A DNA stretch of 64,000 bases from Rhodovulum kholense (GTDB lineage: Bacteria > Pseudomonadota > Alphaproteobacteria > Rhodobacterales > Rhodobacteraceae). The translations under genes and the position numbers were made by a program. The stretch is taken from positions 541,831 to 605,830 of the forward strand of contig NZ_QAYC01000001.1 in the NCBI RefSeq assembly GCF_003053725.1. Reading direction: 5' to 3'. The notes beneath the pieces were generated by a model. The model did not search any database, had not been told where the DNA came from, and saw only the letters and a program-made list of their open reading frames with translations. This document shows, piece by piece, positions 29,136 through 38,695 of the stretch. The number at the start of each line of letters is the position of its first letter. The first letter of the stretch is position 1.

Positions 29136-30073
29136 CCTCGCTCGTCGCCGATATCGGAGGCACCAATACCCGCGTCGCGCTGGCCGAGGGGCCGGTGCCG
29201 GTGCCGGGCTCGGTCCGGCGCTTTCGCAATGCCGACCACCCGGACCTGACCGACGTGCTGGCCGCCTATCTGGCCGCGGCGGGCTCGCCCGAGATCGACG
29301 GCGCCTGCGCGGCGCTGGCCGGGCCGGTGCGGCACGGGCGCGGCAAGCTGACAAATCTCGACTGGATCATCGAGGAAGACGCCATCGCCCGGGTCGCCGG
29401 GACCGGCCGCGTCAAGCTGCTGAACGACATGGCCGCACAGGGCCATGCGCTGGATCACATCGCGCCCGGGGCGCTGGAAACGGTGCTGGAGGGCCCGGCG
29501 CAGCCCGGCGGCCCGCGTCTGGTGATCGGGATCGGCACCGGGTTCAACGCGGCCGCGGTCCATGCCCTGCCCCGTGGCACCTTCGTCACCGAGGCCGAGG
29601 CCGGGCAGGTGTCGCTGCCGGTCGGCGATGCCGAGACGCTGTCGCTGGCGCGCTTCCTCGCGGAACCCGACGGCTTCGCCCCGGTCGAGGAGGCGCTGTC
29701 GGGGCGCGGTCTGGGCCGGCTTTACGACTGGGCGACGGCCGAGGCGGGCACGCCGCGCCATCTGGACGGCCACGGCGTTCTGGCCGCGCTCGACACCGAT
29801 CCCGAGGCTCGCCGGGCGGCCGAGACTTTCGTGCGGCTTCTGGGGACGGTGGCGGGCGATCTGGCGCTCAATCACCTGCCCTATGGCGGGATCTACCTGA
29901 TCGGCGGCATGGCCTGTGCGGTCACGCCGCTCGCGGACAGCATGGGGTTTGCCGACGCGTTCCGCCGCAAGGGCCGGTTCGCGGGACTGATGCGCGCCTT
30001 TCGGGTGTTGACCGTGACCGACGATTCCGCCGCCCTGACGGGCTGCGCGGGATATCTGGCAAGTGCCGAGTGA
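29132..30073 (+). CDS. glk: Glucokinase
   Basis: This 313-aa ROK-unlike, bacterial-type (Glk) kinase starts with GTG at 29132, overlapping the GH1 stop. Motifs: the ATP-phosphate loop LVADIGGTNTRVALAE, the sugar-site VKLLNDMAAQGHALD with the catalytic Asp, and GIGTGFNAA. It converts glucose to glucose-6-phosphate with ATP. Genes for glucoside uptake and hydrolysis next door explain its role. Confidence 0.93.
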   Translation: MTSLVADIGGTNTRVALAEGPVPVPGSVRRFRNADHPDLTDVLAAYLAAAGSPEIDGACAALAGPVRHGRGKLTNLDWIIEEDAIARVAGTGRVKLLNDMAAQGHALDHIAPGALETVLEGPAQPGGPRLVIGIGTGFNAAAVHALPRGTFVTEAEAGQVSLPVGDAETLSLARFLAEPDGFAPVEEALSGRGLGRLYDWATAEAGTPRHLDGHGVLAALDTDPEARRAAETFVRLLGTVAGDLALNHLPYGGIYLIGGMACAVTPLADSMGFADAFRRKGRFAGLMRAFRVLTVTDDSAALTGCAGYLASAE

Positions 30074-30157
30074 GACGACTGACCGCGTTTGCCGACGGCC
30101 TGCGGGCAGGCCAAAACGCAACCGGGGTGGAAGGGTGAAGGAAAGGACCTAGGGGCC

Positions 30158-31261
30158 ATGAAGATCGACGGGACCCATTATCGGTCCATCTGGCGCGAGT
30201 CCGATGGAACCGTGAAGATCATCGACCAGCGCTGGCTGCCGCACGAGCTGCGGATCGTGGCGCTGACCAACCGGCGGGATTTCGCCTCGGCGATCCGCGA
30301 CATGTGGGTCAGGGGCGCGCCCCTGATCGGGGCCACGGCCGCCTATGGGGTGGCGGTGCAGATGGCCCATGACGCGTCCGACGCGGCGCTGGCAGAGACC
30401 TGGGAGGTGCTGCACGCAACCCGGCCGACCGCGATCAACCTGCGCTGGGCGCTGGACGAGATGACCCGGGTGCTGAAGCCGCTGCCGCCGTCCGAGCGCG
30501 CCGCCGCCGCCTTCCGCCGCGCCGCCGAGATCTGCGACGAGGATGTCGAGATCAACCGCCGGATCGGGCTGAACGGGCTCGAGCTGATCCGCGCCATTTC
30601 CGAACGCAAGGGCGGCAAGCGCGTGAACGTGCTGACCCATTGCAATGCGGGCTGGCTGGCGACCGTCGACTGGGGCACCGCGACCTCGCCGATCTATCAC
30701 GCGCTCGAGGCCGGCATCGACGTGCATGTCTTCGTCGACGAAACCCGGCCGCGCAACCAGGGCGCCCAGCTGACCGCCTGGGAGATGAACCATCACGGCG
30801 TCAGCCACGACCTGATCGTGGACAACGCGGGCGGCCATCTGATGCAGCATGGCGAGATCGACCTGTGCATCGTCGGCACCGACCGCACCACGGCGCAAGG
30901 CGATGTCTGCAACAAGATCGGCACCTATCTGAAGGCGCTCGCGGCCAAGGATAACGGCGTGCCCTTCTACGTGGCCCTGCCCTCGCCCACCATCGACTGG
31001 ACGGTGCGGGACGGGGTGAAGGAGATCCCGATCGAGGAACGCGACGGCGGCGAGGTGACCCATGTGCAGGGCCGGATGCCCAGCGGCGTGGTGGGGCTCG
31101 TGCAGATCTCGCCCGACGGCACGCCCGCCCGCAACCCCGCCTTCGACGTGACGCCCGCGCGGCTGGTGACCGGGCTGATCACCGAACGCGGCGTGGCCGA
31201 GGCCAGTCCCGAGGGCCTGGCGCGGCTGTTCCCGGACCGCGCGACCGTCGCGGCCGACTGA
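30158..31261 (+). CDS. mtnA: S-methyl-5-thioribose-1-phosphate isomerase
   Basis: This 367-aa protein belongs to the MtnA/aIF2B-like family. It isomerises methylthioribose-1-phosphate to methylthioribulose-1-phosphate in methionine salvage or the related methylthio-sugar shunt. Key motifs: the N-terminal [13 protein letters not shown], catalytic Cys in [13 protein letters not shown], catalytic Asp in [14 protein letters not shown] with NKIGTY after it. ATG 30158 is preceded by GAAAGGACC. It stands alone, with a good terminator 25 bases downstream, so no other salvage genes are linked here. Confidence 0.93.
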   Translation: MKIDGTHYRSIWRESDGTVKIIDQRWLPHELRIVALTNRRDFASAIRDMWVRGAPLIGATAAYGVAVQMAHDASDAALAETWEVLHATRPTAINLRWALDEMTRVLKPLPPSERAAAAFRRAAEICDEDVEINRRIGLNGLELIRAISERKGGKRVNVLTHCNAGWLATVDWGTATSPIYHALEAGIDVHVFVDETRPRNQGAQLTAWEMNHHGVSHDLIVDNAGGHLMQHGEIDLCIVGTDRTTAQGDVCNKIGTYLKALAAKDNGVPFYVALPSPTIDWTVRDGVKEIPIEERDGGEVTHVQGRMPSGVVGLVQISPDGTPARNPAFDVTPARLVTGLITERGVAEASPEGLARLFPDRATVAAD

Positions 31262-31285
31262 ACTTCTGCATCACGACGTATCCTG

Positions 31286-31317
31286 AAGGGGCGTACCTGC
31301 CGGGCGCGCCCCTTTTT
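31286..31317 (+). terminator. Rho-independent terminator after mtnA
   Basis: An 8-bp stem aaggggcg/cgcccctt encloses a GC-rich loop and is followed by a T-run (ctttttc). It sits 25 bases after the mtnA stop, in the + orientation. Confidence 0.8.
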
Positions 31318-31730
31318 CATGGCCGTTTCTGCCTGGCATCCTGCCGCGCGCGACGCTGCAAAGAGAACGACCGGACGCAATCGCGTCGTCCCGTATCCTG
31401 CAGCGCGCGGCCCGCCTCCTTCCGCGCATTCCGCCCTCCGCCCTCCGTCCTGCGTCCTTCCATCCTGTCCCCTCCTGCCGGGCGGGCGACCGCGATCCGG
31501 CGGGCCTCTTTCCGCCCGGATTTGCGCGCGGACACCCCTGCCCGACCGTATCCGACGAAAAAACTCAGGTTGACTTATCCGAGCATTTTCGTCAGCTTTA
31601 ACGCGACGCGAACACGACCCGAACCCACCTGCCGGAAGGCCCGGGCATTCTGACCGATCAGTTCAAGACGGCATCGACGACGGGGCTTGGCCCCGGTCCG
31701 CCGCGGCCGGATGCCAAGGAGACCCGAGTG
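31318..31730 (+). promoter_or_regulatory. Upstream region of the iron operon
   Basis: No gene is supported here. The stretch 31550-31610 is distinctly A+T-richer than its surroundings and contains ttgact (31571-31576), a reasonable -35 element, 160 bp before the first gene of the iron island. The sequence around it, with partly symmetric tga and tca triplets, may hold an iron-responsive site (Irr, RirA or Iron-Rhodo-box type), but no exact consensus could be fitted. Confidence 0.35.
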
Positions 31731-32204
31731 ATGACTGCCGACCCCAATCGACGTGGCGGAGCCGCCGTGGGCTACCTCACCGATCTCGACCCGGTCGAGG
31801 CCGGGGCGGTGCGCTGCCTTCGCCTTTGGGCCGATGGCGACGCCGCGCAGCGCGAGTTGCGGCGCGAGCTGGCCGACCGTCTGGGGCCGCTGCAGGGGCG
31901 CGCCGCGGCCGAAAGCCTGAACACGATCTGCACGCTTTGCGCCATGTACGGGCGGCGCCCGCTGATGCGGCATTCGGCCTGCTGCCCCTGTCTCGGGGCG
32001 GACGAATCCTGTTTTGCCACCTTCGTCGCCGCCGCCGGCGCGGGAGATCGCGAGGACGCGATGCTGATGGCGGCGATGCTGGTCCGGGCCGATCTGGCGC
32101 CCGGTCTGGTCGATCCGGCCACCCGGCTGGGGCTGGCGCTCCGGCACCTTGCGACGGGCGTGGCGCCGCAGCCGTCGCGGCCGCCTGCGGAAAAACTACA
32201 CTGA
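31731..32204 (+). CDS. Cys-rich protein of the iron operon, unknown function
   Basis: This 157-aa protein is not recognised. It is mostly helical, without signal peptide or membrane segment. Residues about 65-90 carry a Cys-rich patch: CTLC, then HSACCPC and C further on, which could bind a metal or Fe-S centre. A GTG (31728) and an ATG (31731) are adjacent, with AAGGAG in front of them. It ends 14 bases before the imelysin gene, so it is co-transcribed as first gene of the iron island. Confidence 0.65.
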   Translation: MTADPNRRGGAAVGYLTDLDPVEAGAVRCLRLWADGDAAQRELRRELADRLGPLQGRAAAESLNTICTLCAMYGRRPLMRHSACCPCLGADESCFATFVAAAGAGDREDAMLMAAMLVRADLAPGLVDPATRLGLALRHLATGVAPQPSRPPAEKLH

Positions 32205-32218
32205 AAGGACGGGAACGC

Positions 32219-33490
32219 ATGATGAAACCAACGCTCGCCACCTGCACGCTGGCCCTCGGGATGGCCGGGACCGCCGCCATGGCCGAGGCTCCGGCCGCCG
32301 AGGCGGTGCTGACCACCTATGCCGACATCGCGGCCGCCACCTATGGCGACGCGCTGACCGGGGCCGAGCGCCTGCAGGCGGCGGTCGATGCGCTGGTGGC
32401 CGAGCCCTCGCCGCAGGCGCTTGACGCCGCGCGCCGCGCCTGGCTGGCCGCCCGCGTGCCCTATCAGCAAAGCGAGGTGTTCCGTTTCGGCAACCCGATC
32501 GTCGACGACTGGGAGGGCAAGGTGAATGCCTGGCCGCTGGACGAGGGGCTGATCGACTATGTCGATGCGGGCTATGGCGGGCCGACCGACGAAAACCCGC
32601 TGGCCGCGGTCAACGTCGTGGCGACCCCGCAATTCGAGATCTCGGGCGAGACCGTCGATGCCACCGAGATCACCCCGGCCCTGCTGGCCGAGACGCTGCA
32701 CGAGGCCGACGGGGTCGAGACCAATGTCGCGACCGGCTATCACGCCATCGAATTCCTGCTGTGGGGCCAGGACCTGAACGGCACCGATCCGGGTGCGGGC
32801 AACCGGCCCTGGACCGATTATGCGACCGGCGAGGCCTGCACCAACGGCAATTGCGACCGGCGCGGCGCCTATCTGAAGGCCGCGACCGATCTGCTGGTGT
32901 CGGATCTGGGCTGGATGGCGGCGCAATGGGCCGAAGATGGCGAGGCCCGCGCGGCGGTGATGGCCGACAGTTCGGCCGGGCTTTCGGCGATCCTGACCGG
33001 CATGGGCAGCCTCTCCTACGGCGAGCAGGCGGGCGAGCGGATGCGGCTGGGGCTGATGCTGAACGACCCCGAGGAAGAGCATGACTGCTTCTCGGACAAC
33101 ACCCATAACAGCCATTACTATGACGGGCTCGGCATCCGGAACGTCTATCTTGGCAGCTATACCCGGATCGACGGCACCGAGGTCGCGGGGCCGTCGGTCT
33201 CGGATCTGGTGGCGGCGAAGGATGCGGATCTCGATGCCGAGATGAAGACCAAGCTCGACGCCACCATGGCCGCGCTCGCCCGGCTGAAGACCGCCGCCGA
33301 GGCGGGATTCGCCTATGACCAGATGCTCGCGCGCGGCAACGAAGCCGGCGAGGCGTTGATCATGGGCGGCGTGAACGGGCTTGTTGCCCAAACCGCAAGC
33401 ATCGAGCGGGTCGTCGACACGCTCGGCGTCGGCGATGTCTCGGTCGAGGGGTCCGACAGCCTCGACAACCCTGCTGCCGTTTTCCAATGA
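32219..33490 (+). CDS. Imelysin-family periplasmic iron-uptake protein
   Basis: This 423-aa protein has a signal peptide (LALGMAGTAAMA) and the imelysin/EfeO-like M75 domain. The family GxHxxE motif is present as GYHAIE (173-178). The C-terminal half holds the paired-helix repeat with FSDNTHNSHYYDGLGIRN. Imelysin-like proteins (ICMP, IrpA, EfeO relatives) serve in iron acquisition in the periplasm or outer membrane. GAAAGGAC lies before the tandem ATG codons. Neighbouring Bfd/Bfr and a second imelysin support an iron role. Confidence 0.9.
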   Translation: MMKPTLATCTLALGMAGTAAMAEAPAAEAVLTTYADIAAATYGDALTGAERLQAAVDALVAEPSPQALDAARRAWLAARVPYQQSEVFRFGNPIVDDWEGKVNAWPLDEGLIDYVDAGYGGPTDENPLAAVNVVATPQFEISGETVDATEITPALLAETLHEADGVETNVATGYHAIEFLLWGQDLNGTDPGAGNRPWTDYATGEACTNGNCDRRGAYLKAATDLLVSDLGWMAAQWAEDGEARAAVMADSSAGLSAILTGMGSLSYGEQAGERMRLGLMLNDPEEEHDCFSDNTHNSHYYDGLGIRNVYLGSYTRIDGTEVAGPSVSDLVAAKDADLDAEMKTKLDATMAALARLKTAAEAGFAYDQMLARGNEAGEALIMGGVNGLVAQTASIERVVDTLGVGDVSVEGSDSLDNPAAVFQ

Positions 33491-33502
33491 TGTCCTGAAC
33501 CC

Positions 33503-33528
33503 GGGGGCCCCGCCAGTACCGGGGCCCC
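33503..33528 (+). promoter_or_regulatory. Intercistronic hairpin after imelysin gene
   Basis: Two copies of the self-complementary ggggcccc (33504-33511 and 33521-33528) form an 8-bp stem with a 9-nt loop, between the imelysin stop and bfd. There is no T-run; an intra-operon stabiliser or attenuator is the likely role. Confidence 0.5.
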
Positions 33529-33553
33529 ACGCTTTCCGGAAGGAGCGTCCCGC

Positions 33554-33829
33554 ATGATCGTCTGCCACTGCCAGCGCATCACCGACCACGACATTCACGC
33601 CGCCATCGACTGGATGCGCGCGGCGGACCCGGCGACCATCGTCACGCCCGGAAAGGTCTTTCGCTCGCTGGGCAAGCGCGCAGATTGTGGAGATTGCATG
33701 ACGCTCTTTCTAGACACGATGCGCGCGAACGCTAATCTTGAGGTTCCATCGGACCTACAGAACCTCAGGCCCCAGCACAGAAAGGACAAGACCTCATGCA
33801 AGGCGACCCCAAGGTCATCGACTACCTGA
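33554..33829 (+). CDS. bfd: Bacterioferritin-associated ferredoxin
   Basis: This 91-aa protein has the [2Fe-2S] ligand pattern of Bfd: CHC near the N-terminus (residues 4-6) and CGDC at about 45-48. Bfd reduces the iron core of bacterioferritin so iron can be released. GGAAGGAGC lies upstream. It is longer than the usual ~60-70 residues: the last ~25 residues are Lys/Arg/Thr-rich and overlap the next gene by 34 bases, so this tail may have no function. Confidence 0.88.
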   Translation: MIVCHCQRITDHDIHAAIDWMRAADPATIVTPGKVFRSLGKRADCGDCMTLFLDTMRANANLEVPSDLQNLRPQHRKDKTSCKATPRSSTT

Positions 33830-34281
33830 ACAGCGCGCTTCGCAGCGAATTGACCGCCATCAGCCAGTACTGGCTGCATTATCGCCTGCAGGACGACTGG
33901 GGGCTCGGCCACATGGCCAAGAAGAGCCGCGAGGAAAGCATCGAGGAGATGACCCACGCCGACAAGCTGATGGCGCGGATCCTGTTCCTCGAGGGCCACC
34001 CGAACCTGCAGAAGCTCGACCCGCTCCGCATCGGACAGACCCCCAAGGAGACCCTCGAATGCGACCTGGCCGCCGAACAGGATGCCCGTGCGCTGTACAA
34101 GGAAGCGCGGGAATACTGCGCGGGCGCCGGGGATCACGTCACCAAGGAGCTGTTCGATGAGCTTCTGGCCGACGAAGAGGGCCATATCGACTTCCTCGAA
34201 ACCCAGCTTGACCTCTACGACCGCGTCGGCGCCGAGAATTACGCGCTGCTCAACGCCTCGAAGATGGACGAGGCCGAGTAA
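33796..34281 (+). CDS. bfr: Bacterioferritin
   Basis: This 161-aa four-helix protein has the di-iron ligands and the haem Met of bacterioferritins: [13 protein letters not shown], the [17 protein letters not shown] segment with haem-type Met, and [12 protein letters not shown]. It stores iron as ferric mineral inside a 24-mer. The start lies inside the end of bfd, with AAAGGAC upstream. Confidence 0.95.
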   Translation: MQGDPKVIDYLNSALRSELTAISQYWLHYRLQDDWGLGHMAKKSREESIEEMTHADKLMARILFLEGHPNLQKLDPLRIGQTPKETLECDLAAEQDARALYKEAREYCAGAGDHVTKELFDELLADEEGHIDFLETQLDLYDRVGAENYALLNASKMDEAE

Positions 34282-35761
34282 GGCCGCCCTTCTCGGATTG
34301 TGGATGGGGTCGGCGTCCGCCGCCGGCCCCCTGACCCAGGCGGTCACCGGCCCGGGTCTTGCCACCCTGCCCTTCACCCCCGCCGAAGAGGCCCGCATCG
34401 CGGAGGCGACAGCCCTGCCGCGCGATTTCACCCGCCCGCAGCCTTTCGAGGCGCTCGCGGGCGGCGCGGGCACCGTTGCGGGCGCGGCCGCCTTTTCGGC
34501 GCCGCTGGCGAACCTGCCGCGCAGCGAGGGGCTCGATTTTCGCGGCGGGCAGGCGCTTTTCGACCGCACCTGGGTTTCGGCGCCCTCCTCGACCATCGCC
34601 TCTGACGGGCTGGGGCCGCTCTTCAACGCGCGGTCGTGCCTTGCCTGCCATCCGGGCGGCGGGCGCGGCGCGGCGCCCGCAGGCCCCGGGGATCTGCCGG
34701 TCGCGCTGATGCTGCAACTCGGGGTCCCCGATCCCTCCGCCATCGAGGGCTATCTTTCTCAGCCCGATCCGGTCTATGGCCGCCAGATCCAGCCCGCGAG
34801 CCTGCCGGGCCTGACCGCCGAGGGCCGCCCGACCGTCGCCTATGACGCGGTCGAGCGCGCTCTGTCCGGGGGCGACAGCGTCACCCTGCGCCAGCCCCGC
34901 TATGCGCTGGCCGATCCGGGCTATGGCCCGCTTGGCGCGGACACGCTCCTCAGCCCGCGCATCGCGCCGGGGCTGGCCGGGCTTGGGCTGATCGAGGCGA
35001 TCCCCGAAGAGGCGATCCTGGCGCTCGCCGATCCCGAGGATGCCGATGGCGACGGCATTTCCGGCCGGGCGAGCCTGTTGCCCGGCCCCGAGGGGCGCCC
35101 GATCCTCGGTCGCTTTGGCTGGACCGCCGCGCAGCCGACGCTTGAGGCCCAGATCGCCCATGCCTTTGCCCATGACATCGGGCTGAGTTCGCCGCTTTAT
35201 CCCGAGGGCCATGGCGATTGCACCCCGGCCCAGACCGCCTGCCGCGCCGCGCCCGATGGCGGCGATCCGGAACAGGACGGCTTCGAGATCTCGGCCACCG
35301 CGCTCGATCTGGTGACGCGCCATGCGCGCCACACCGCCGTGCCCGCCCGCCGCGACGCGGACGCCCCCGAGGTGCTGGCGGGCAAGCGGGTCTTTCACGA
35401 CACCGGCTGCGCCGCCTGCCACCGCCCCGCCTTCGTCACCCGCCGCCTGCCCGACGCGCCCGCGCTGAGCTTTCAGCTGATCTGGCCCTATAGCGATCTG
35501 CTGTTGCACGACATGGGCGCGGGGCTGGGCCAAGGCGGCGCCGGGGCCGAGGGGCGCGAATGGCGCACGCCTCCGCTTTGGGGGCTGGGCCTTGCCCGCG
35601 CGCTGGAGCCGCAGGCGGGCTATCTGCATGACGGCCGCGCCCGGACCCTGCTGGAGGCCGTCCTCTGGCATGGCGGCGAGGCTGCCCCGGCCCGCGACCG
35701 CGTGGCGACGATGCCCGCAGCCGACCGCGCCGCCCTGATCCGTTTCCTGGAGAGCCTATGA
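34157..35761 (+). CDS. Di-haem oxidoreductase (DUF1111/thiol-oxidoreductase-like)
   Basis: This is a periplasmic c-type cytochrome with two haem-binding motifs, CLACH (about residue 161) and CAACH (about residue 418). Between them lies [15 protein letters not shown], a Ca-binding-like loop typical of DUF1111 proteins. The start is unsure. The signal-like stretch [16 protein letters not shown] needs an upstream start, and the only good one is ATG 34157, with AAGGAG seven bases upstream, though it overlaps bfr by 125 bases. ATG 34304 would lack a full signal peptide. Imelysin/di-haem/imelysin/DUF1513 gene sets are typical of Rhodobacteraceae iron loci; a ferric reductase or redox role is inferred. 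Confidence 0.85.
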   Translation: MSFWPTKRAISTSSKPSLTSTTASAPRITRCSTPRRWTRPSKAALLGLWMGSASAAGPLTQAVTGPGLATLPFTPAEEARIAEATALPRDFTRPQPFEALAGGAGTVAGAAAFSAPLANLPRSEGLDFRGGQALFDRTWVSAPSSTIASDGLGPLFNARSCLACHPGGGRGAAPAGPGDLPVALMLQLGVPDPSAIEGYLSQPDPVYGRQIQPASLPGLTAEGRPTVAYDAVERALSGGDSVTLRQPRYALADPGYGPLGADTLLSPRIAPGLAGLGLIEAIPEEAILALADPEDADGDGISGRASLLPGPEGRPILGRFGWTAAQPTLEAQIAHAFAHDIGLSSPLYPEGHGDCTPAQTACRAAPDGGDPEQDGFEISATALDLVTRHARHTAVPARRDADAPEVLAGKRVFHDTGCAACHRPAFVTRRLPDAPALSFQLIWPYSDLLLHDMGAGLGQGGAGAEGREWRTPPLWGLGLARALEPQAGYLHDGRARTLLEAVLWHGGEAAPARDRVATMPAADRAALIRFLESL

Positions 35762-36768
35762 TCCGAAGATCCGTCCTTGCCCTCGCCCTGGCGCTCTGCG
35801 CCGCCCCCCTTGCCGCAGCCCCGGCCGACATCGCCGAGGCGGTGATCGACCGCCATGTGCTGCCCGGCTTCGCCCGGTTCGAGGCGGCGGCCGCCGATCT
35901 GGAAACCGCGGCCGAGGCTGATTGCGACCCGGGATCGGAAACGCTCCGCACCGCCTGGGGGGCCGCCTTCGATGCCTGGCTTGGCGTCAGCCATCTGCGG
36001 CTCGGGCCGACCGAGACCGACAACCGCGCCTTTGCGCTGGCCTTCTGGCCCGACCCGCGCGGGATGACCCCGAAGGCGCTGGCAGGCCTGATCGCCGATG
36101 CCGACCCGATGGTCGACAGCGAGGCCGGGTTCGCCACCGTCTCGGTCGCGGCGCGGGGCTTCTACGCGCTTGAATACCTGCTGTACGACCCGCAATTCGC
36201 CGCCCCCACCCCCTATGGCTGCGCCCTCATTCGGGCCGAGGCGCGCGACATCCACGCGCTTGCCGCCGCGATCCTTGCCGACTGGCAGGGCGGCCATGCC
36301 GACCTGATGCGCCATCCCGGCCCCGAGGCCCCTTACAAGGACGAACGCGAGGTGCTGAAAGCCTTCTTCACCGCGCTGCACGAAGGGCTGCAGGTCGATG
36401 TCGATCTGCGGCTCGGCCGCCCGCTTGGCACCTTCGAGCGCCCGCGCCCGACGCGCGCCGAAAGCTGGCGCTCGGGCCGGTCGCTGCACAATGTGACGGT
36501 GACGCTGGCGGCGCTGCGCGAGCTGGCGATGCTGATGGCGGCCGAGGACCCGGCCAGCGCCGCCGCGCTGAGCGCCGATTTCGACCGGGCCGACCGGCTT
36601 GCCGCGGACCTCGACGATCCGGTCTTCGCCGGGGTCGCGACGCCGCAAGGGCGGCTAAGGGTCGAGATCCTGCAACAGGCGATCCACGAGATCGCCGAGG
36701 AAACCCGCGCCAGCCTCGGCCCCGCACTTGGCGTCGCCGCCGGGTTCAATTCAAGAGACGGAGACTGA
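35758..36768 (+). CDS. Second imelysin-family protein
   Basis: This 336-aa protein has a signal peptide (LALALALCAAPLAA) and the imelysin fold: WLGVSHLRLGPT and a C-terminal EILQQAIHEIAEETRASLG. The position of the GxHxxE motif reads GFYALE (134-139), so the metal-linked His is Tyr. It is therefore a divergent member, perhaps binding a different ligand or acting with the first imelysin. Its ATG overlaps the di-haem gene stop (ATGA). Confidence 0.85.
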   Translation: MIRRSVLALALALCAAPLAAAPADIAEAVIDRHVLPGFARFEAAAADLETAAEADCDPGSETLRTAWGAAFDAWLGVSHLRLGPTETDNRAFALAFWPDPRGMTPKALAGLIADADPMVDSEAGFATVSVAARGFYALEYLLYDPQFAAPTPYGCALIRAEARDIHALAAAILADWQGGHADLMRHPGPEAPYKDEREVLKAFFTALHEGLQVDVDLRLGRPLGTFERPRPTRAESWRSGRSLHNVTVTLAALRELAMLMAAEDPASAAALSADFDRADRLAADLDDPVFAGVATPQGRLRVEILQQAIHEIAEETRASLGPALGVAAGFNSRDGD

Positions 36769-36769
36769 C

Positions 36770-37858
36770 ATGACCGACCGCCGCAGCTTCCTTGCCGGGG
36801 CGCTGGCCGCCTCGCTTTCCCCCCGGATCGGCTGGGCCGATGCGGGCAGCCCGGCCTTTCTCAGCGCCGCCCAGGACCGCGACGGCAGCCAGACTTTGGT
36901 CGGGCTCGATGCCCAGGGGGCCGAACGGTTCCGCCTGCCCCTGCCAGAGCGCGGCCATGCCGCCGCCGCCCATCCCATCCGCCCCGAGGCCACGGCCTTT
37001 GCCCGCCGCCCGGGCACCTTCGCGCTGGTGATCGACTGCCGCGAGGGCCGGGTGACTGCCGTGCTGGACGCGCCCGAGGGTCGGCATTTCTACGGCCATG
37101 GCGCCTATTCCGCCGACGGGCGCTACATGTACACGCCCGAAAACGACTATGACGCGGCGCGCGGCGTGATCGGGGTCTGGGACACCGAGGCAGGCTATCT
37201 GCGGGTCGGCGAATTCGACAGCCACGGCATCGGCCCGCATGACATCAAGCTGATGCCCGACGGGAAAAGCTTCGTCATCGCCAATGGCGGGATCGAGACC
37301 CATCCCGACAGCGGCCGGGCCAAGCTGAACATCCCCTTCATGGAACCGAACCTCGCCTATCTCAGCGCCGAAGGCACGCTGCTGGAAACCGTCGCGCCGC
37401 CCGCCGAGTGGCACATGAACTCGATCCGGCATCTGGCGCTGGGACCGGGCGGCACCGTCGCCTTTGCCATGCAATGGGAAGGCCCCGAGGCCGAGGCGCC
37501 GCCGCTTCTGGGCCTGCACCGGCGGGGCGAAGCGCCGGTCTGGCTGGACGCGCCGGGCGCCGAACATGCGGCGATGCAGGGCTATGCGGGGTCGGTCGCG
37601 ATCTCGGAGGACGGGGTCGAGGCCGCGATCTCGTCGCCGCGCGGCGGCCGGGTGCATGTTTTCGACATCGCGGGCGCGCGGTTTGCGGGCGCCATCGAGG
37701 CCCTGGACGTCTGCGGCCTTGCCCCTGCGGCGGGCGGCGGCTTCGTCGCCACGACCGGCACCGGCGACGTGCTGGGCCTGCAGGGCCTGCGCCCGGTCTG
37801 GACGGCCCGGCACGGCCGCGCCTTCGACAACCATCTGGTGACGGTGGGCGCCGCCTGA
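36770..37858 (+). CDS. DUF1513 beta-propeller protein, Tat-exported
   Basis: This 362-aa protein begins MTDRRSFLAGALAASLS, a twin-arginine signal (RRSFLAG). The mature part looks like a seven-bladed propeller: GHGAYSADGRYMYTPEND, SHGIGPHDIKLMPDG and MNSIRHLALGPGGTVA match DUF1513. It is the last gene of the iron island, two bases after the second imelysin stop. Its molecular role is unknown; a partner of the imelysin/di-haem system is implied by conserved order. Confidence 0.88.
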   Translation: MTDRRSFLAGALAASLSPRIGWADAGSPAFLSAAQDRDGSQTLVGLDAQGAERFRLPLPERGHAAAAHPIRPEATAFARRPGTFALVIDCREGRVTAVLDAPEGRHFYGHGAYSADGRYMYTPENDYDAARGVIGVWDTEAGYLRVGEFDSHGIGPHDIKLMPDGKSFVIANGGIETHPDSGRAKLNIPFMEPNLAYLSAEGTLLETVAPPAEWHMNSIRHLALGPGGTVAFAMQWEGPEAEAPPLLGLHRRGEAPVWLDAPGAEHAAMQGYAGSVAISEDGVEAAISSPRGGRVHVFDIAGARFAGAIEALDVCGLAPAAGGGFVATTGTGDVLGLQGLRPVWTARHGRAFDNHLVTVGAA

Positions 37859-37867
37859 GCCCGGCCC

Positions 37868-38695
37868 TCAGCCCAGTTCCAGCGTCGCCACCGCCGAGAT
37901 GAGTGGGCCGGGCTGCGGCGCGGGCCCGCGATACATCCGCGCCGTGCCGAAAACCGGGCTCAGGCCCAGCCCCGTGCAATGCCCGGCGAGCCAGGGGCTG
38001 GTCCCGGGCACGTCGATCATCGCAGGCGCGCCATGGGCGACGCGGCCGCAGGTCTCGATCAGCGCCGCCGCGACCGCGCCGTCCCCGGCGACCAGCGGCC
38101 CGATCTTCCAGCCCTCGCGGCAGGCCCGGATCGTCGCAAAGCCCGCGATCTCTCCGGCAGCGCGGCAGACGAGCGTGCGCCGGGTCTCGCAATCACGGGT
38201 CCAGGCCGACAGGAAGGCACGTTTCTCATAGCCGGTGGCTGCGGCCTCCATCGCGATCAGCGTTTCAATATCGTCCTTCAGCACCGGCCCGATGCCGGGA
38301 TGGGCGCGGCCGGGCAGCACGCCCGCATAGCGCACCGTCCGCCCGGCCAGTTCGAACCCGCTCTTGCGATAGTTGTCCTGCTGCGCCTCGACCCCGTCGA
38401 GCCCCACCGTCCGCGCCCCCGCATGCTCCAGCGCATGGGTCCAGAGCGCATAGCCGATGCCCCGCCCGCGCCAGTCCGGGCGGCAGAGATAGAGGCCCAG
38501 AAAGGCCACCTCGTCGGTATGGTTCACCACCGAGATCGCGGCCACGATCCGGCCCTCGGCCTCGGCCACGAAGAACCCTTCGGGATCGGCCGCAAAAAAG
38601 GCCGCGGCATCGTCGAGCCCCGGGTTCCAGCCTTCCTCGGCGGCCCAGTCCAGCACGGCGGGCAGTTCTTCGGCGGTCATGCTGCGCAGTTTCAT
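37868..38695 (-). CDS. GNAT acetyltransferase with two domains
   Basis: This 275-aa protein has an N-terminal GNAT domain with the acetyl-CoA loop LCRPDWRGRGIGYALWTHAL (about 75-94) and a C-terminal YitH-type GNAT-like segment (about 130-270). The ATG at 38695 overlaps the stop of the upstream GntR gene by four bases. The substrate is unknown. It may relate to the amine or amino-acid-type compound imported by the divergent ABC system. Confidence 0.82.
   Translation of the reverse strand: MKLRSMTAEELPAVLDWAAEEGWNPGLDDAAAFFAADPEGFFVAEAEGRIVAAISVVNHTDEVAFLGLYLCRPDWRGRGIGYALWTHALEHAGARTVGLDGVEAQQDNYRKSGFELAGRTVRYAGVLPGRAHPGIGPVLKDDIETLIAMEAAATGYEKRAFLSAWTRDCETRRTLVCRAAGEIAGFATIRACREGWKIGPLVAGDGAVAAALIETCGRVAHGAPAMIDVPGTSPWLAGHCTGLGLSPVFGTARMYRGPAPQPGPLISAVATLELG

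Noticed and set aside
31550..31610. RirA (TGA-N9-TCA) or Irr box before the iron operon
   Set aside because: TGA and TCA triplets are present but with a spacing of 18, so the consensus is not met; only an A+T-rich promoter-like patch is reported.
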